DNA from: Nepenthes gracilis
Taxonomy: Eukaryota > Streptophyta > Magnoliopsida > Caryophyllales > Nepenthaceae
NCBI GenBank assembly: GCA_033239525.1
Contig: BSYO01000008.1
Coordinates: forward strand, 16,166,830-16,230,829
Direction of reading: 5' to 3'
DNA: 64,000 bases
In this document: positions 43,200-56,200 of the stretch, one piece after another
How positions within the stretch are numbered: the stretch's first letter is position 1
How the letters are laid out: each line of letters begins with the position of its first letter
Program-made: the position numbers and the translations under genes
The notes under the pieces: model-generated
What the model saw: the letters and a program-made list of their open reading frames with translations, nothing else
Told to the model about the DNA's origin: nothing
The model's database searches: none

Positions 43200-45780
43200 A
43201 ATCATAAATTAATTTAATCTTATCAGATATATTTCAGATAATATAAAGGTCTAAAAATTTGTGATAACTAATTTCCTTCTAATTGATAGGAGATCCATTT
43301 CTCTATCAATATAAATTCTCAAACAAGACAATCATAATAATCAATTGATAGTTGTTATAAACAAACTCAGTAATCAGCAAATAATTATCCAAAATTTTCG
43401 TCATTTCAAAAAACAAGGCTCTCTACATTTCTTCCAAAATTCAAATTGCCCTCTCTAGTTAGTCATTTGTTTGGGCGTGTATTAAATTTCAAATTTGTGT
43501 TCAGCTCTTTATACAAATTCTCCCAAAAATTTGACAAAAATCTTAGCTCTCTATTAGAATTAATTGAAGTAAGAAATCTATACCAATCAGTCTCTAAAAA
43601 ATGTCATCCTCTAAAAATAAATGAGCTAATTTTATCAATCTATCCACAATCACCCAAATAGAATTATAATTTTTTATGTCCTTAATGAACTCAAAATAAA
43701 GTCCGTTGTGATATACTTTTAGTTCTAACTAGGAATGGGTAAAATGCTATAAAAATTCTAGAGGTTTTTCGTGTTCAATTTTAACTTGTACGCACAATAG
43801 ACATCATCCTACATAAGTTGCTATGTCACATTTCATATTTCTCCACTGGAATAGCTTCTTCATATTTTAATATATTTTATTAACTTCGAGATGAATGGTA
43901 TACTTCAATATATGGGTCTCACTCAAATTTTCCTCCTTTAAATCCCAAATGTTGGGCATGTAAATTTATTCTCAAAATTCAAAGAATTCCAACTGTTAAA
44001 ATATTAAAATTTACTCGTGATTCACTATTTAAATATCTGGTAATCTCTATTAAATATAGATTGTCCATTTGAAATTCCTAAATTTTTTGCGTGATCATCG
44101 TTTGAACCTAAAAATATGATAATATCATCCTTATTTCTTGGTAGTGCAAACCAATATTGAAAATTTTCATCCTATCTAACATATCCAATTCCTTAATCAT
44201 TAAGTATGCCATCATGACCAAAAACTTTGGCTCAGCACATTAGAGAAAACATTTATTTTTCCTAATTAATATTGGATATTATAATTATAATCTTTCAATA
44301 CATCTATCCAATTACGTTATCTTATATTTAACTTCTTCTATAGGAATAAATACTTCAGATTATTATGATTGGAGTACAAAAAAACTTCTCTTTATATAAA
44401 TAATGCTTGTAAATTTTCAAAGACTATATAATTGCCTCCAATTCCAAATAAAGGATATAATAATTTTGCTTATAGGCCTTGAGCTGCCTTACTTCATAAA
44501 CAATAATCCTACTGCACTATATTAAAATACAATCAAAACCTTTATTCAAAGTATCACAATAAGCAACGAATCTTCTTCAGTCATCTAGAATCGATAGAAT
44601 TGGCGCAGAATTTAATCTATTTTTCAACTCTTGAAAACATTTCTCACAATCCTCATCCCAATAAAAAGCTAATCGCTTTTGAATTCCACATGTTAATAGT
44701 ATTACAATCCTTAAAAAGTTATCAATAAAGTTTCTATAATATCCGGTAAACCTAATAAAACTTCAAACCTCCTCAACATTCATTAGCCACTTCTAATTAG
44801 CCACCATTTTGATCCTTTTTGGATCCACCAAGACTCCTCCATTTGAGATTATATGCTTAAGAAATGATACTTCACCTAATCAAAACTCACATTTTTTTAA
44901 TTTGGTAAATAACATTCTTCCCCTCAAAGTCTAAAGAGCGGTCCTCAAATTAGCATCATCATCGTTAAAACTTCTTGAATAAATTTGAATGTTATTACTA
45001 AAAATCACCATGAATTAGTCAAATATGGTTAGAAAACTTGATTCATGAGATCTATAAAAGTTACATGTGCATTTGTCAAATCAAATGGCATCTCCAATAA
45101 CTCATAATAGTTGTACATTCTTTTGAATGTCGTTTTAGGTACGTCCTCATGCTTGATCATTACTTAATAATGTCTCGAATGTAAATTGATCTTGAAAAAC
45201 TTATACTCCTTATAATTGCTCGAATAGATCATCAATTCTCAACAAAGTGTATTTATTCTTGATTATAATCTTATTTAATTTCTTACAATCAATATAAAAC
45301 CTTATCGATCAATCATTTTCTTCACAAGGAGTACCGATACTCTCCATGATGATACGCTCAGTTGAATAAATTCTTTCTTTAATGACTCTTACAACTACTA
45401 TTTCAATTCTTTTAATTCAAATGAGACCATTTTATATGAAGTTCTCAACACAAGTACAAATCCAGATATTACATCAATAGTAAACTCAATTTCTTGATTT
45501 AGAGATAAACTAAGCAACTCCTTCAAAAATATATTCTTGAATTCACATACCATTGGAATTTTCTTAATAGACACATTATGTCTCCCAACAGTTGTGACAT
45601 AAGCTATATAAACTTGGCATCCATCATGAATCAAATAACTTGCTTGCAAAGTTGATATTAAATCCATCAATTCCTTCCTAATGTTTCTTTGAAATTTAAA
45701 TAATTCACACTCTAGAATACGAAATAAAATGGTCTTATTGAAACAATCTATATTCATGTAATAACACGCCAATCAGTCCA
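43200..45780 (-). pseudogene. pol (RT, RNase H, integrase) of element A, heavily decayed
   Basis: The best frame, 45398-45772, reads IPMVCEFKNIFLKELLSLSL and EIEFTIDVISGFVLV...YKM, the protease-RT linker of Tekay/Del-like chromoviruses (usual VVREFPDVFPEELPGLPP and VEFxIDLVPG). Farther along, minus-strand wording equivalent to the RT DD box region lies near 44990, VDPKRIKMVANQKW near 44840, FYWDEDCEKCFQELKNRL near 44650, and integrase wording CLLCVQVKIEHEKP near 43780 and IWVIVDRLIKLAH near 43640. Stops and frameshifts are frequent throughout. It is long dead. Confidence 0.7.
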
Positions 45781-45831
45781 TCGCCATCTTTTTTAAAAAA
45801 TCAAATTTATAAATAATTCAAACCTATTGAC

Positions 45832-46035
45832 CTAAAGAGAGTACTGGGGATACATAACATCCATTACTAAGGACTGGCCCACTGAAATAGATATAATCAA
45901 AATGTAGTCCAAAATTTGAGGAGATGAACACAAATTGTAAATAAACTTAGGAGTCACGAATGAATAGGTAGACTTGGGATCAATTAATACATAAGCCATA
46001 AAATTAAATATTAGCATATTACCTTTAACCACCAA
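45832..46035 (-). pseudogene. Aspartic protease fragment of element A
   Basis: The frame reads FNFMAYVLIDPKSTYSFVTP, matching the gypsy protease segment 'vLFDSGATHSFIS'. The catalytic DSG/DTG triad reads DPK here, so the catalytic Asp remains but Ser/Thr-Gly is lost. It abuts the 5' LTR directly, with gag deleted. Confidence 0.65.
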
Positions 46036-46055
46036 TAATAGGTACAGTTATTGAG

Positions 46056-47079
46056 TGTACAAAATTTATTAAAATATTTGAATATATAATTTCATTAATT
46101 TCTTAAAATGATTCTTAATAAAATACAAATGGTGAACCCTCTAACAAATATTTAGAATTTTTTTAATCTGTTAAAAAAATATAAATATAAAACATTTTTA
46201 CTTTGAGAAAAGTATAAATATCAAAAAAAATTTTCATGTAGAAAAGTACAAATCATATCAAATATCAAAATAAAATTCGATATGAAATACTTGTGTAGAC
46301 TTTTAACATATGAGACTAAATATACAAGTTTTATGACTTTACTTTAGAAATACTTTATTATACAAACATAACATTTCAAAGTTTTTACTTATTCTATAAA
46401 AACAAATAAACCTTCAATTTTTTTTGTAAAACCAAATAAAATTTTAAAACTTTTGGTAAAAATTACATACATGTAATAACATTTAAAATAAGAGTGTAAA
46501 TGGTAACATGTATGGATTATAAGCAAAATCAAATAATTTATAAAATAAATTAAAGAACGAGTTTAGAAATATTTGCCTTTAACCAAAATCTAATAGACGT
46601 GGCTCCAAAGGGTTTCAAAATATATTTTCTTCTCTTTGTCTTCTTCTTATCTCATTTTCCGACCTTCTTGCACAAAAAATTGATTAACAAAATAGTACAA
46701 GCCCTTAAATAGTCAAATTAGCGTGTAAATGTTAGAAAAGCACGCATCAAACATCACTCAAAACCTCAAGCGTATAAGAGCACCACATTAAATACAGTTC
46801 AAACTCTAATATTCTGTCTCCAATACGCACGAGCACGATAACATACACATATCATGTACCACTGATTCTACTTAAAATACACATAAATAATTTAAAAGTA
46901 TTTCTCAGATGCAATCTTACTGCCTAACATACACACAAGTATAGGATAGATATCAGTGAGGCATTAGCTTGCTTCCTTAATTTGTTTTTTCATCAAAAAT
47001 TATTTATTATATAATTAAAATTTAAATTAATTTAATATATATAATAATAATAGATGATAAATAAAAACTGGGCCTTATA
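46056..47079 (-). repeat. 5' LTR of element A, next to ArgRS
   Basis: It starts TGTACAAAATTTATT on the plus strand and ends GGCCTTATA, a mutated copy of the GGCCTTACA end seen at 42667. Its U3 end, being in minus orientation, faces the ArgRS gene, with only about 120 bp between it and the leader ATG. Confidence 0.7.
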
Positions 47080-47201
47080 ATTTTGGCACAGGGGTGGGCT
47101 TGACAGTCTCGGCAATTAAAAAATATTATTATAATAATAATCGTAAAGCAGGTTCCCTGAGAAGCCCTAAACGGATGTGCGCAGGGGGTGTGGCAATTAA
47201 C
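47080..47201 (+). promoter_or_regulatory. Remaining upstream region of ArgRS
   Basis: Only about 120 bp of non-retroelement sequence separates the LTR of element A from the ArgRS leader ATG. The stretch GGGCTTGACAGTC to GAGAAGCCC is shared with the pseudogene copy (from about 6135), so it is ancestral upstream sequence. No clear TATA box is visible. Transcription may start here or in the LTR. Confidence 0.5.
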
Positions 47202-50200
47202 ATGAGCATTTGGCTGTCGCCTGCGCCTCCTCTGATTCTAACCCATAATCGGCTCTCTTTCCTCCACTCTTCTTCTCTCCCCGCGGCAGCCGGTATTGTC
47301 CTTCTGTATTCCCCCCTCCTCCTCCTCCTCCTCCCTCCCCCGTTCTCCTCCATGTTCAAGAAATTTAATGCTTCATTGTCCTGAAAGAAAGAGAAAAATA
47401 GAGAAATTTATTGCTCTATTGTCTTAGCTAGAAAATTTGTTTTCATGCATGCTTATTTATTTCTTTGCAGTTCCCCTAAACTCCGGGGATAAATGTTGGG
47501 ATCAAAGGGCTAATGTTTGTTTGCTTGATGAAACTAGTTAGATTACTTAAAGTGTACAACTAGAAGGATTCTTTCAGCAGCCAAGATACGGGCTGTGTCA
47601 ACCATGGCTAATGTACGTTAATCAATTTAAGTTTGGTTTTCTTTAGTTGATTGGTGGTTAGTGTTTTATTTCATTCATTAAAATATTATTTCAATCTTTG
47701 TTCATGGAACATGCATTACTAATGTATTTTTGCAATTCAATTTTACATGCAATGGTACAGGAAGAAGAATGTCCGGGTAATATTAAACGACAGTTGGCGA
47801 AAATATTTGAGATATCGCTCAGGGAAACAGTCCCTAGTGAGTCAGATGAAGAGCCGTTGGTCGCTGCTTGCGGGGGAAAGTTTGGCGATTACCAATGGTA
47901 CATGCCCGATATGCGATACTTTAGTTTCCTTTTTCACTGAATGAGGAGTTTTAGGGCTTTGAATTTAAGTTTTGTTGCTGCTCTTTGTAATTAGGTTTGG
48001 AAATTTTAACATAATGTGGCGATTTTGACGTGCCTTTTTTTTTTTTTTTGCAGTAATAACGCCATGGGTCTATTCAAAAAAATTAAAGGAAAGAATACTG
48101 CATTTAAGAGTCCCAACTCTGTTGGACAGGTATTTACTCTCTAATTATTTAGATCACCTTTGCATCAAATACATGTAATTTTGGAGGCTGGCACTAGATT
48201 TTTATCATCAGGTTCTTACCGCCCTTCTTTGGTTTTGGTTCTGCAGGCTATTGCTAACAATTTGCCTCAATCTGAAATGGTCGAATCATGCTCTGTAGCT
48301 GGTCCTGGTTTTGTTAATGTTGTGTTGTCAAAAGCATGGTTAGCTAAGGTGCTTGTCAGTTGTCAATTTTTTTGCCTTTAGGAATGTTGTTTGTTGGACA
48401 CCCATATTTGTTTACCATTCCAGTCTGTTGCTGCAGAGCATTCAAAAGATGCTTATAGATGGTATTCAGACATGGGCTCCTAAGTTATCAATTAAGAGGG
48501 CAGTTGTGGACTTCTCTTCACCAAACATTGCAAAAGAAATGCATGTCGGGCACTTGCGATCTACTATTATTGGAGACTCATTGGCCCGTATGCTTGAGTT
48601 TTCGAACGTCGAAGTTCTTCGAAGGAACCATGTTGGTGATTGGGGTACACAGGTAAATTTAATTTATTTCATAGGAGGTTGATGGTTGTTTTTAATTTGA
48701 AGGTGAGTTTTGATGTAATAGTGAGGCTATTCCATTATAACTAGGCCATATGCTCAAGCCATAGAAGGAGTATTTTTGCATTGTGAGTATAAGAATGCAT
48801 ACATCTAATCTTCTCAAATCCGCCAATATGGAAATTCGCGTGCACTACACTACTCTTTTAGGAAATGTAAATATTTAATTTACTTGTTGATTATTCTCAT
48901 TCATGAATAATGTACTCATAGTCTCTAGCTTGATTCAAAGAAGGGAAACCTTGGAACAATAGTATGGTCACGCATTTCATGGAACTGCCTCTTACATAAT
49001 GTAAAATATAATTGCATATAATAGAAACAAAATAGTACTTATACTCCCTAGCTTAATTCAAAGAAAGGAAACCTTGGAGCAATAGTATGGTCACCTATTT
49101 CATGGAACTGTCTCTTACATAATGTAAGGTATAACTGCATACAATAGACACAAAATAATCTGACCCTTCCCTGGACTGCTCACATAGTAGGAGTTTTGTG
49201 CATTGGGCTGTTTTGTACTCCCCGCTTGATTCAGCTGCTAGGATAGGGACTAATGCTACTGATTCCGAGATGAATCATTTAGCCAGCCTTGTTCCATGTA
49301 TTTCTCTGCTTGTTTTTGTAATCTTGTGAATTAGATGATATCTGATGCAGAGATCTCTGCTTTGGCCAGATTTGTGCTCAAGACAGACTGAGAAAAGCAA
49401 GAAATGGAAATAATCACAACCAAAGTGAGTAGTCTTTTGGTCCACAGCCATGATTCAAAGAGGCAGATCTCTATATTTGATATTAATCTGGCTAAAACCT
49501 TAGAAAGATCTATGTTGCCAGTGATCTAATGCAATATAGCATTCTGATCGGTATAGAATACTTACAGTACCTCAGAATTTTTCCTGGATATTAAAAAGGA
49601 ATACCTTAAAAATGCCATTCTCAAACCATACTACAGTATCATTGGTTGTCACCTTCCTTGGTTCAACGACCACATATACATGCAAACAGCTGAGTAAAGC
49701 TTGTTTTTCCATTCTTGGATTACTGTGAGAGGCTGTAGAAGAGATCCAATCACATATACATGCAAACAGCTGAGTAAAGCTTGTTTTTCCATTCTTGGAT
49801 TACTGTGAGAGGCTGTAGAAGAGATCCAATCCTCAAAACTGTGATGACATTACAGGTTTCAATGTCTAATTAAAGCTTGAAGAAGAAAGAAATGAACTTG
49901 CCACTTTCTTGGTTATGGCTTGTCCTAGAAATTTCCTGTGTCTTCTTTGTGATGGATATGGCCATCCTTTTTTATCAGAAGCAAGAGTCTACATAGGAGT
50001 ATGTGACATGTATCAATGAGTAAGCATTGAGAAACCAAGTGTAACTTCAGTACATTTGAGAAACCAAGTGACCTGGCTTGTATGAAGGTGTTTTACTATT
50101 GGCAACTTGAACTCTTCAACTACTACTTTAGCCTGCAGGGAATTATTTCTGCAAGGTGATATTGTCTATGCTGGTTAGAATTAGGAAGCACTCTTCTATT

Positions 50201-53200
50201 ATAACTAATTGACTTGTTCGCTTGTATAGCCTTGCTGCTAGCATGTGCAAAACAACTGAACTGATTGCTGAGCTACTTACTTCACGTATCCGTTCCTGTT
50301 CAATCATCCAGTGTACACTACAATTATTGACTTGGTGGTGGTGTTGTAAATTACTTGGAGTATGTAGACCACATTTTCATCTTCTGAGAGTATTTTTGTT
50401 TTTTTTTCGATTGTTGCAGCTGTTAACGAAAAGGTAATAAGATTAATTCAAATCCGTCATTAGTTGTCTGCAAGTAGCTACAATGGTATTTGCTGGGATT
50501 TTCATCAATTTGTGGCATTTTCATCAATAAGGTGTTCCCAACCTTATTTTTGGCTACTTGATTTGTGGCAGGGTTAAAGCTTGCTATATGGTAGTGATTG
50601 TTGGTTTCTTCAACATTGAAGACACACTTTTTCATTAATTTCTTTTGGCTTCAGACTGAATGCACATGTCAAAAATTTACCTGTACAATTATTGATATAG
50701 AAATCTTATGTTTCCATCTTATTTCTGCATTTTAAACAGTGTTCGTAAAGGGGAGACTCCCCTGCAGTGATAATTTCTAAAGTTAAAACACTTTTAAGGA
50801 GGTCAAAAGAAAATTTTGGAAGGGATGTTGGATTTCTAAATCAGTGTAAGGGAATTTGCACTTGAAGAGAAATTTGGATGATAGAACTAAAGTGAGAGGA
50901 TAAAATCACAGCTAAAAATCCCTGTTTCCTGGTCTACATGATGAGGAGTCGAAGACAGAATTCTACATAGGTCATTGATAGACACAATATATGTGATTGA
51001 AACCTCAGTGGGTTTATGTGGCTATCAATTGGTAATCAGTTGGGAATCTCATTTTTTTTTTCTTTTGCAATTATTACATGGTGACTTAAAATTAGTCCTA
51101 AAGCAATATAAACAGAAAAGGATATTGAAACACACATATGAGATATACAACACATTCTACAGAACTATGTTACAACTACCGTTGATTTATCCACATCTTT
51201 TTAAACAAAGAGATTCATATGTTCAACGGTATTTAACAATTGCATTTGCTTACTCGTTTTCAGACAAGGAAGGCGTATTTAGCCACCCTTCGTGAATGAT
51301 GTGTACAATGAACTTGATGAAGCAATGCCAACTCAGGCTTTGCATATAATTATGCAAATAAGAGGACCAAATAACATTTAGATAAGTGGCTGTCACATTG
51401 TGCTTATCAAACGTTTGGGCAGCCTGAGGGTTTCAACAGTCTACTTTCTCCTTTGCCATTTTTTCTGATAAATTATGTATTATTATGTAGACTATCCTTT
51501 TAACTGTTGATAATCTCTCCCAAAATCTAATTTCTTGTTTTGCAGTTTGGCATGTTGATTGAGTTTCTGTTTGAGGAGTTTCCAAAGTGGGAAGATGAAA
51601 ATGATGTTCCCATTCAAGACCTGGAGGTGCCTTGAAATTTTGCATTCTATTGATGCTGTAATAATTGATTTGTTTTTCCCTCCCTCTATGCTAATTCTTG
51701 TGATTGTACAAACTGGAAGATCGCAGGTGTTTAGAAAATTGATTGTGCATTTTGAAGATGTCAGATTATGATTACACCTAAAACCATGACATCACCGAAA
51801 TTCTCCAGTTGCACATTAGACCATAAAACTCTGAGCATTTAAGGGTGACACTCCAATTCTAAATTTATATGTTTTCTAAATTTATATAGGTAGAAGATAT
51901 GACAGCTCTATGTAGTAGCTTTACTACTCTACTGACATCAAGATGAACTGTTTGATGTCCATCGCTGTCTTCAATTTCATCAACCCCCTCAGCACGCATG
52001 GCTTCTGGGTCTCCTTTCTGTTACTTCTCTGCTAATGCATACACGAACCTATCCTCCTAGATATTTATTTCTGTATTCACTTCTGTGCAGAGTCTATAAT
52101 TTAATTATAGATATTTTCTCATGTTTTAATTTGATTGTTTGGGCAGTTTTTTTCTGCTGTTAATGTTTATTTGTCAGTTTCCAATTGTAAAATTGAAATT
52201 CGAGGTTCTGGTTGTAGCATAACAGTCATCTTTCAGTTGAATGTATTCATGATATTGTATGCTGTGTTTTTGGTTTCTTCCTTTTCCTGTATTATTTTGT
52301 GTATTTTGAGAGGATTAGTGACAACACGGCAAATTTTGTTTTGAGAATTCTGCTTCATGCTAACTGAGTCTCTTTTGGTAGAAATTCTATAAACAATCAA
52401 AAAAGAGATTTGATGAGGATCCCGCATTCAAAGAGAAAGCTCAGCAAGCAGTGGTGAGCCTTCAGGTGAATTACTTAACCTTTGGTATTATTATTGTCAA
52501 AAACCAGCATTTTCAAGTGCATGTGGTTGAATCTTTGTAAATCTCTCAGTTCATATTGGAGCAACAAATTCTGGTCAGTGCCGAATGTCTCATTTTATGC
52601 TCAACATGAATTACAGGGTGGAGAGGCCAAGTACCGCAAAGCATGGACAAAGATTTGTGAAGTCAGTCGCAATGAATTTCAGAAAGTTTATCAGCGCCTC
52701 GGAGTTCAGCTAGAGGAAAAGGTAATCTTCTAATTCACTGGTTGGTGACAGATGGAAAAATATTGGCTGGACCAAAAACACTTTTTTTTTTGTAGGGCTT
52801 ACTTGTTATATGTGTTTTTGTTCTCTAAATCTATTTTCTTTTCTCACCTTACCAGGGAGAAAGTTTTTACAATCCCTATATCCCAAGGGTTTTGGAGGCC
52901 TTAGATAACAAAGGTTTAGTGGAAGAAAGCGAAGGTGCTCGTGTCATCTTTGTGGAAGGAAGGAATATACCTCTTATTGTTGTTAAGAGGGATGGTGGCT
53001 ACAACTATGCTTCCACTGATTTAGCTGCTCTCTGGTAAGTGTTTTGAGTTACTGATTGTTGAATTTCAATCTGTTTATTCTCCTTGTTCATATATGGGAA
53101 ACTAGTCACTAGATGATCTTCTGAGTTCAGATTTTTTTTTTTTTTGGGTTTATATTTGTCAATTGTTACTGTTGTGTACTAGACCTTCTTGCGCTCATCG

Positions 53201-56200
53201 TTGCATCTGTGGACGATGAGATAACTCCTCCATGCTAATAATGACATCAAATAGGTATCGCCTCAATGAAGAAAATGCTGAATGGATGATATATGTTACT
53301 GATGTTGGCCAGCATGAGCACTTTGAAATGGTATTCGATGTAAGTATCCGAGTTTTGAGCCTTTTCTATTTGCTTAATTATAGTGCAGGATCTGAGTTAC
53401 TGTTGTCAAAATTTTGTCCCTATTTTCCCTTTTGTTGTCTCAGTGTGTTCCACAGAGTCACACTCTTGTTTCAAGTGCAGACCAAGAATGCATGACCCAA
53501 ACTTTTAGTTTGGAGGTTAGGGTGATTTTGCTTGTGCCATCAAACTTGTTTTGCAGGCTGGTAAACGTGCAGGCTGGCTTCCATCCGATGATAATACTTA
53601 TCCCAAAGCTACTCATGTGGGCTTTGGACTTGTTCTTGGAGATGATGGCAAGCGCTTCCGAACTCGCAGCAGTGAAGTGGTTCGATTGGTTGATTTACTT
53701 GATGAAGCAAAAAATCGGGGCAAAGCTGCACTTATTGCCCGAGGTATAATGGATATGATAGTTGTTTGGTTGCATGCTTGTATAGTAACATTACTAATTT
53801 GAGGTCAGGGAGGTTCTTTTGGAAATAAGATTAGCTTTTGATGAGCTGTCAACTTAATTCAGACGATTGACTTGTACTCAATCCCTACTAGCTTCCCCAT
53901 CTTTTCATCCCCCCAAAGAAAATAAAAAAAGGTTTATGGAGGATCTTATGCTAAGAAACCTGGGGAATATCCCCAAACTTATTTATCTGTTATTGTCTTG
54001 TTATGGCGAGATAAAGTGTCCTAGCATTTGATTCCTCATTTCTACTGAAAATATTTTGGTCTTCATCAGGTAAAGAGGAAGTGTGGACGAATGAGGAGTT
54101 GGAGCAAACCGCAGAAGCAGTTAGTTATGGGGCTGTTAAGTAAGTTCTATATTACCAAGTTGTCCTCTATCTTGTCATTCAGTTCTTGTTTAATATGTTT
54201 CAGTCTTTATTGGAAGCCTAGGTGTTTGACTTGTATCTTCAGGGTTTGTAGCCTTGCTGCAAGCTTATAGATCAGTAGTGGGTTGCTATTCTGGAACATT
54301 TTCCTCCTTAATGCCACAGTCAATTGATGTTTTTTCTTTGTATGGTTCCTTTTACTTTTTTATCGAATTGTGCATAACCAAGGACAAAATGGTGGATCAG
54401 TGCATAAGGTTTTCGCATCATGTGGTCTGAGAAAGGTCTCATGTATTCTGTGCTGCTAGCAAAGTGTTTCCATGGTCTGAATGTATGACCTCCAGATCAC
54501 AATGGAGAAGCTTTACTGTTACATTAAGGCTCATTCTTTTTTATTAGTGAAAGTTCTTGCATGTTTTATTAAATTTTGTTTTGGGTGGGGAGAGGGTATG
54601 ATGATGCTTCAGTAACCAATGGGAAGTGCACCTTGTCACGAAGGTTTTGATTTTTTTTCCTTTCTGGTTATGTTCTTTTTTATGGCCTTGATGAGATGCA
54701 TTGTATGCCTCATCGAACTGTAAGTGCAAAGTATGTGGGATGCCCATACATCCGTTTGAGGTATCTTGGGAGTTCATCTCCTTGTCTGTAAATGAAAGAT
54801 CTAATTTACTCATTTAAGTGCGACCCTAGTCTATTTCTAACACATGATATTTTGCTATTCTATGCTGCAGAAATGGACATTAAGGGATAATGATATTTTA
54901 TATATGAGCATATATGAACAAAAATTTGTTAATTTATGTCAGTTTGTATGTAATAAAATCAATATCAGTCTGATTATTGCACTCTGGAAAAATACCAGTC
55001 ATCTTTAGTGGAAGGAATTGCTAGGATAGATGAAAATATCTGCCAATATATATCAGTATTGGGAACCCTTAATATTGATATTTTTCAATGCTGTAACAAT
55101 GTCATAATATATTGCTATGTTGGCAGTGGCACAATATATTAGCTGATATACCCAATATTTAGCCGATATTTCTTTGTTTGCTTATTATTTTTAGAATTTT
55201 TTTTTCTATTACTATATCCGATACTAATACAAATTATCTAATATATCTTATATCTATATGGGCACAATCATTATAAATTTTGATACTAATACCAATATTT
55301 TCATTCACGCTTGCAACTGTTTGATGATGTGCCAACATGAGAAGCAGAAAATTATATGTTGTCTTTGGAGGCATCAAGTGTCCAAATTTTAAATCTTTTG
55401 CCTTTGCTTTGTCATTTTGCAATTTTTTTAGATATTTAGGCTTCCATGCTTCTGCTAGATATTTTCATATTGCTAGGGTTAATAACGCTAATCCTAAACT
55501 TGTTTAGTACTTATTTGCTTAATTACTTTAGAAGCTTATTTTCCTCTTTTAGAAATGCTTGTTCCTTTTCATGCTATATTTTTTTTATGTGTCTGCCCTT
55601 GCAGGTATGCTGACCTGAAGAACAACAGGCTTACAAACTACACCTTTAATTTTGACCAGATGCTTAATGATAGGGTACTTAATGTGTTTGTTTTCAATAA
55701 ATTTTTATTTGAAACCTCCGTTACCATCATTTCCTTTTCAAGTGTTGCTCATTTGATTCCTGATCTTTACCCCCCAACAATTTCCTATATAGTTTCTCCA
55801 AGGTCAAGCTTTTCCCTTGCGGTCCTGCACTCTTCTAGCTGAAACTAATTGTTTCAGCTATGGAATTTGTGCCTAGATTAGAATTTTTATTGATATCTTT
55901 AATTGAATCCTACTCGAGCATTCAATTTTGGACTTTGATTACATGCACCAGAGTTTTGTACCTGCAGTTGCCTATCTTTTAAAATAGTATTGCTGTATAA
56001 TTAAGCTATGAGCAGCCCAATTCTGGATGTGTTATTGCATGTAATAAGATTTTCCAGCTCTCCCCGTCTCCTCCCTTTTAATGTATAATAGAAGTTTCCT
56101 GTCTGTCTTTTGGTGTCGTTGCATAACATGATTTCTTAAAATTGGAGTGTTTGAAAATTCTGCTTTTCTCTCAAAATTGGGGGGATCCAAATGGGGTTAA

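Larger units (their letters stand above)
35900..47079 (-). mobile_element. Tekay/Del-like Ty3/gypsy element A, degenerate, with nested insertions
   Basis: Minus orientation: 5' LTR 46056-47079, protease about 45832-46035, RT and RNase H about 44330-45780, integrase about 43200-44100, polypurine tract 42668-42682, and 3' LTR 41852-42667 plus 35900-36113, split by a later insertion. The two LTRs have nearly equal length (about 1024 and 1030 bp once the insertion is removed) and share TTAATTTCTTAWAATGRTTCT and other blocks. PBS and gag are absent. The coding region is full of stops. I found no target duplication. The element ends about 120 bp before the ArgRS leader ATG. Confidence 0.75.

Noticed and set aside
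47094..47384. 96-codon frame read as an independent small gene upstream of ArgRS
   Set aside because: Its middle part fits better as the ArgRS leader exon: the donor at 47292 and acceptor at 47577 keep the ArgRS frame. The rest after 47292 is intronic poly-Leu shadow.
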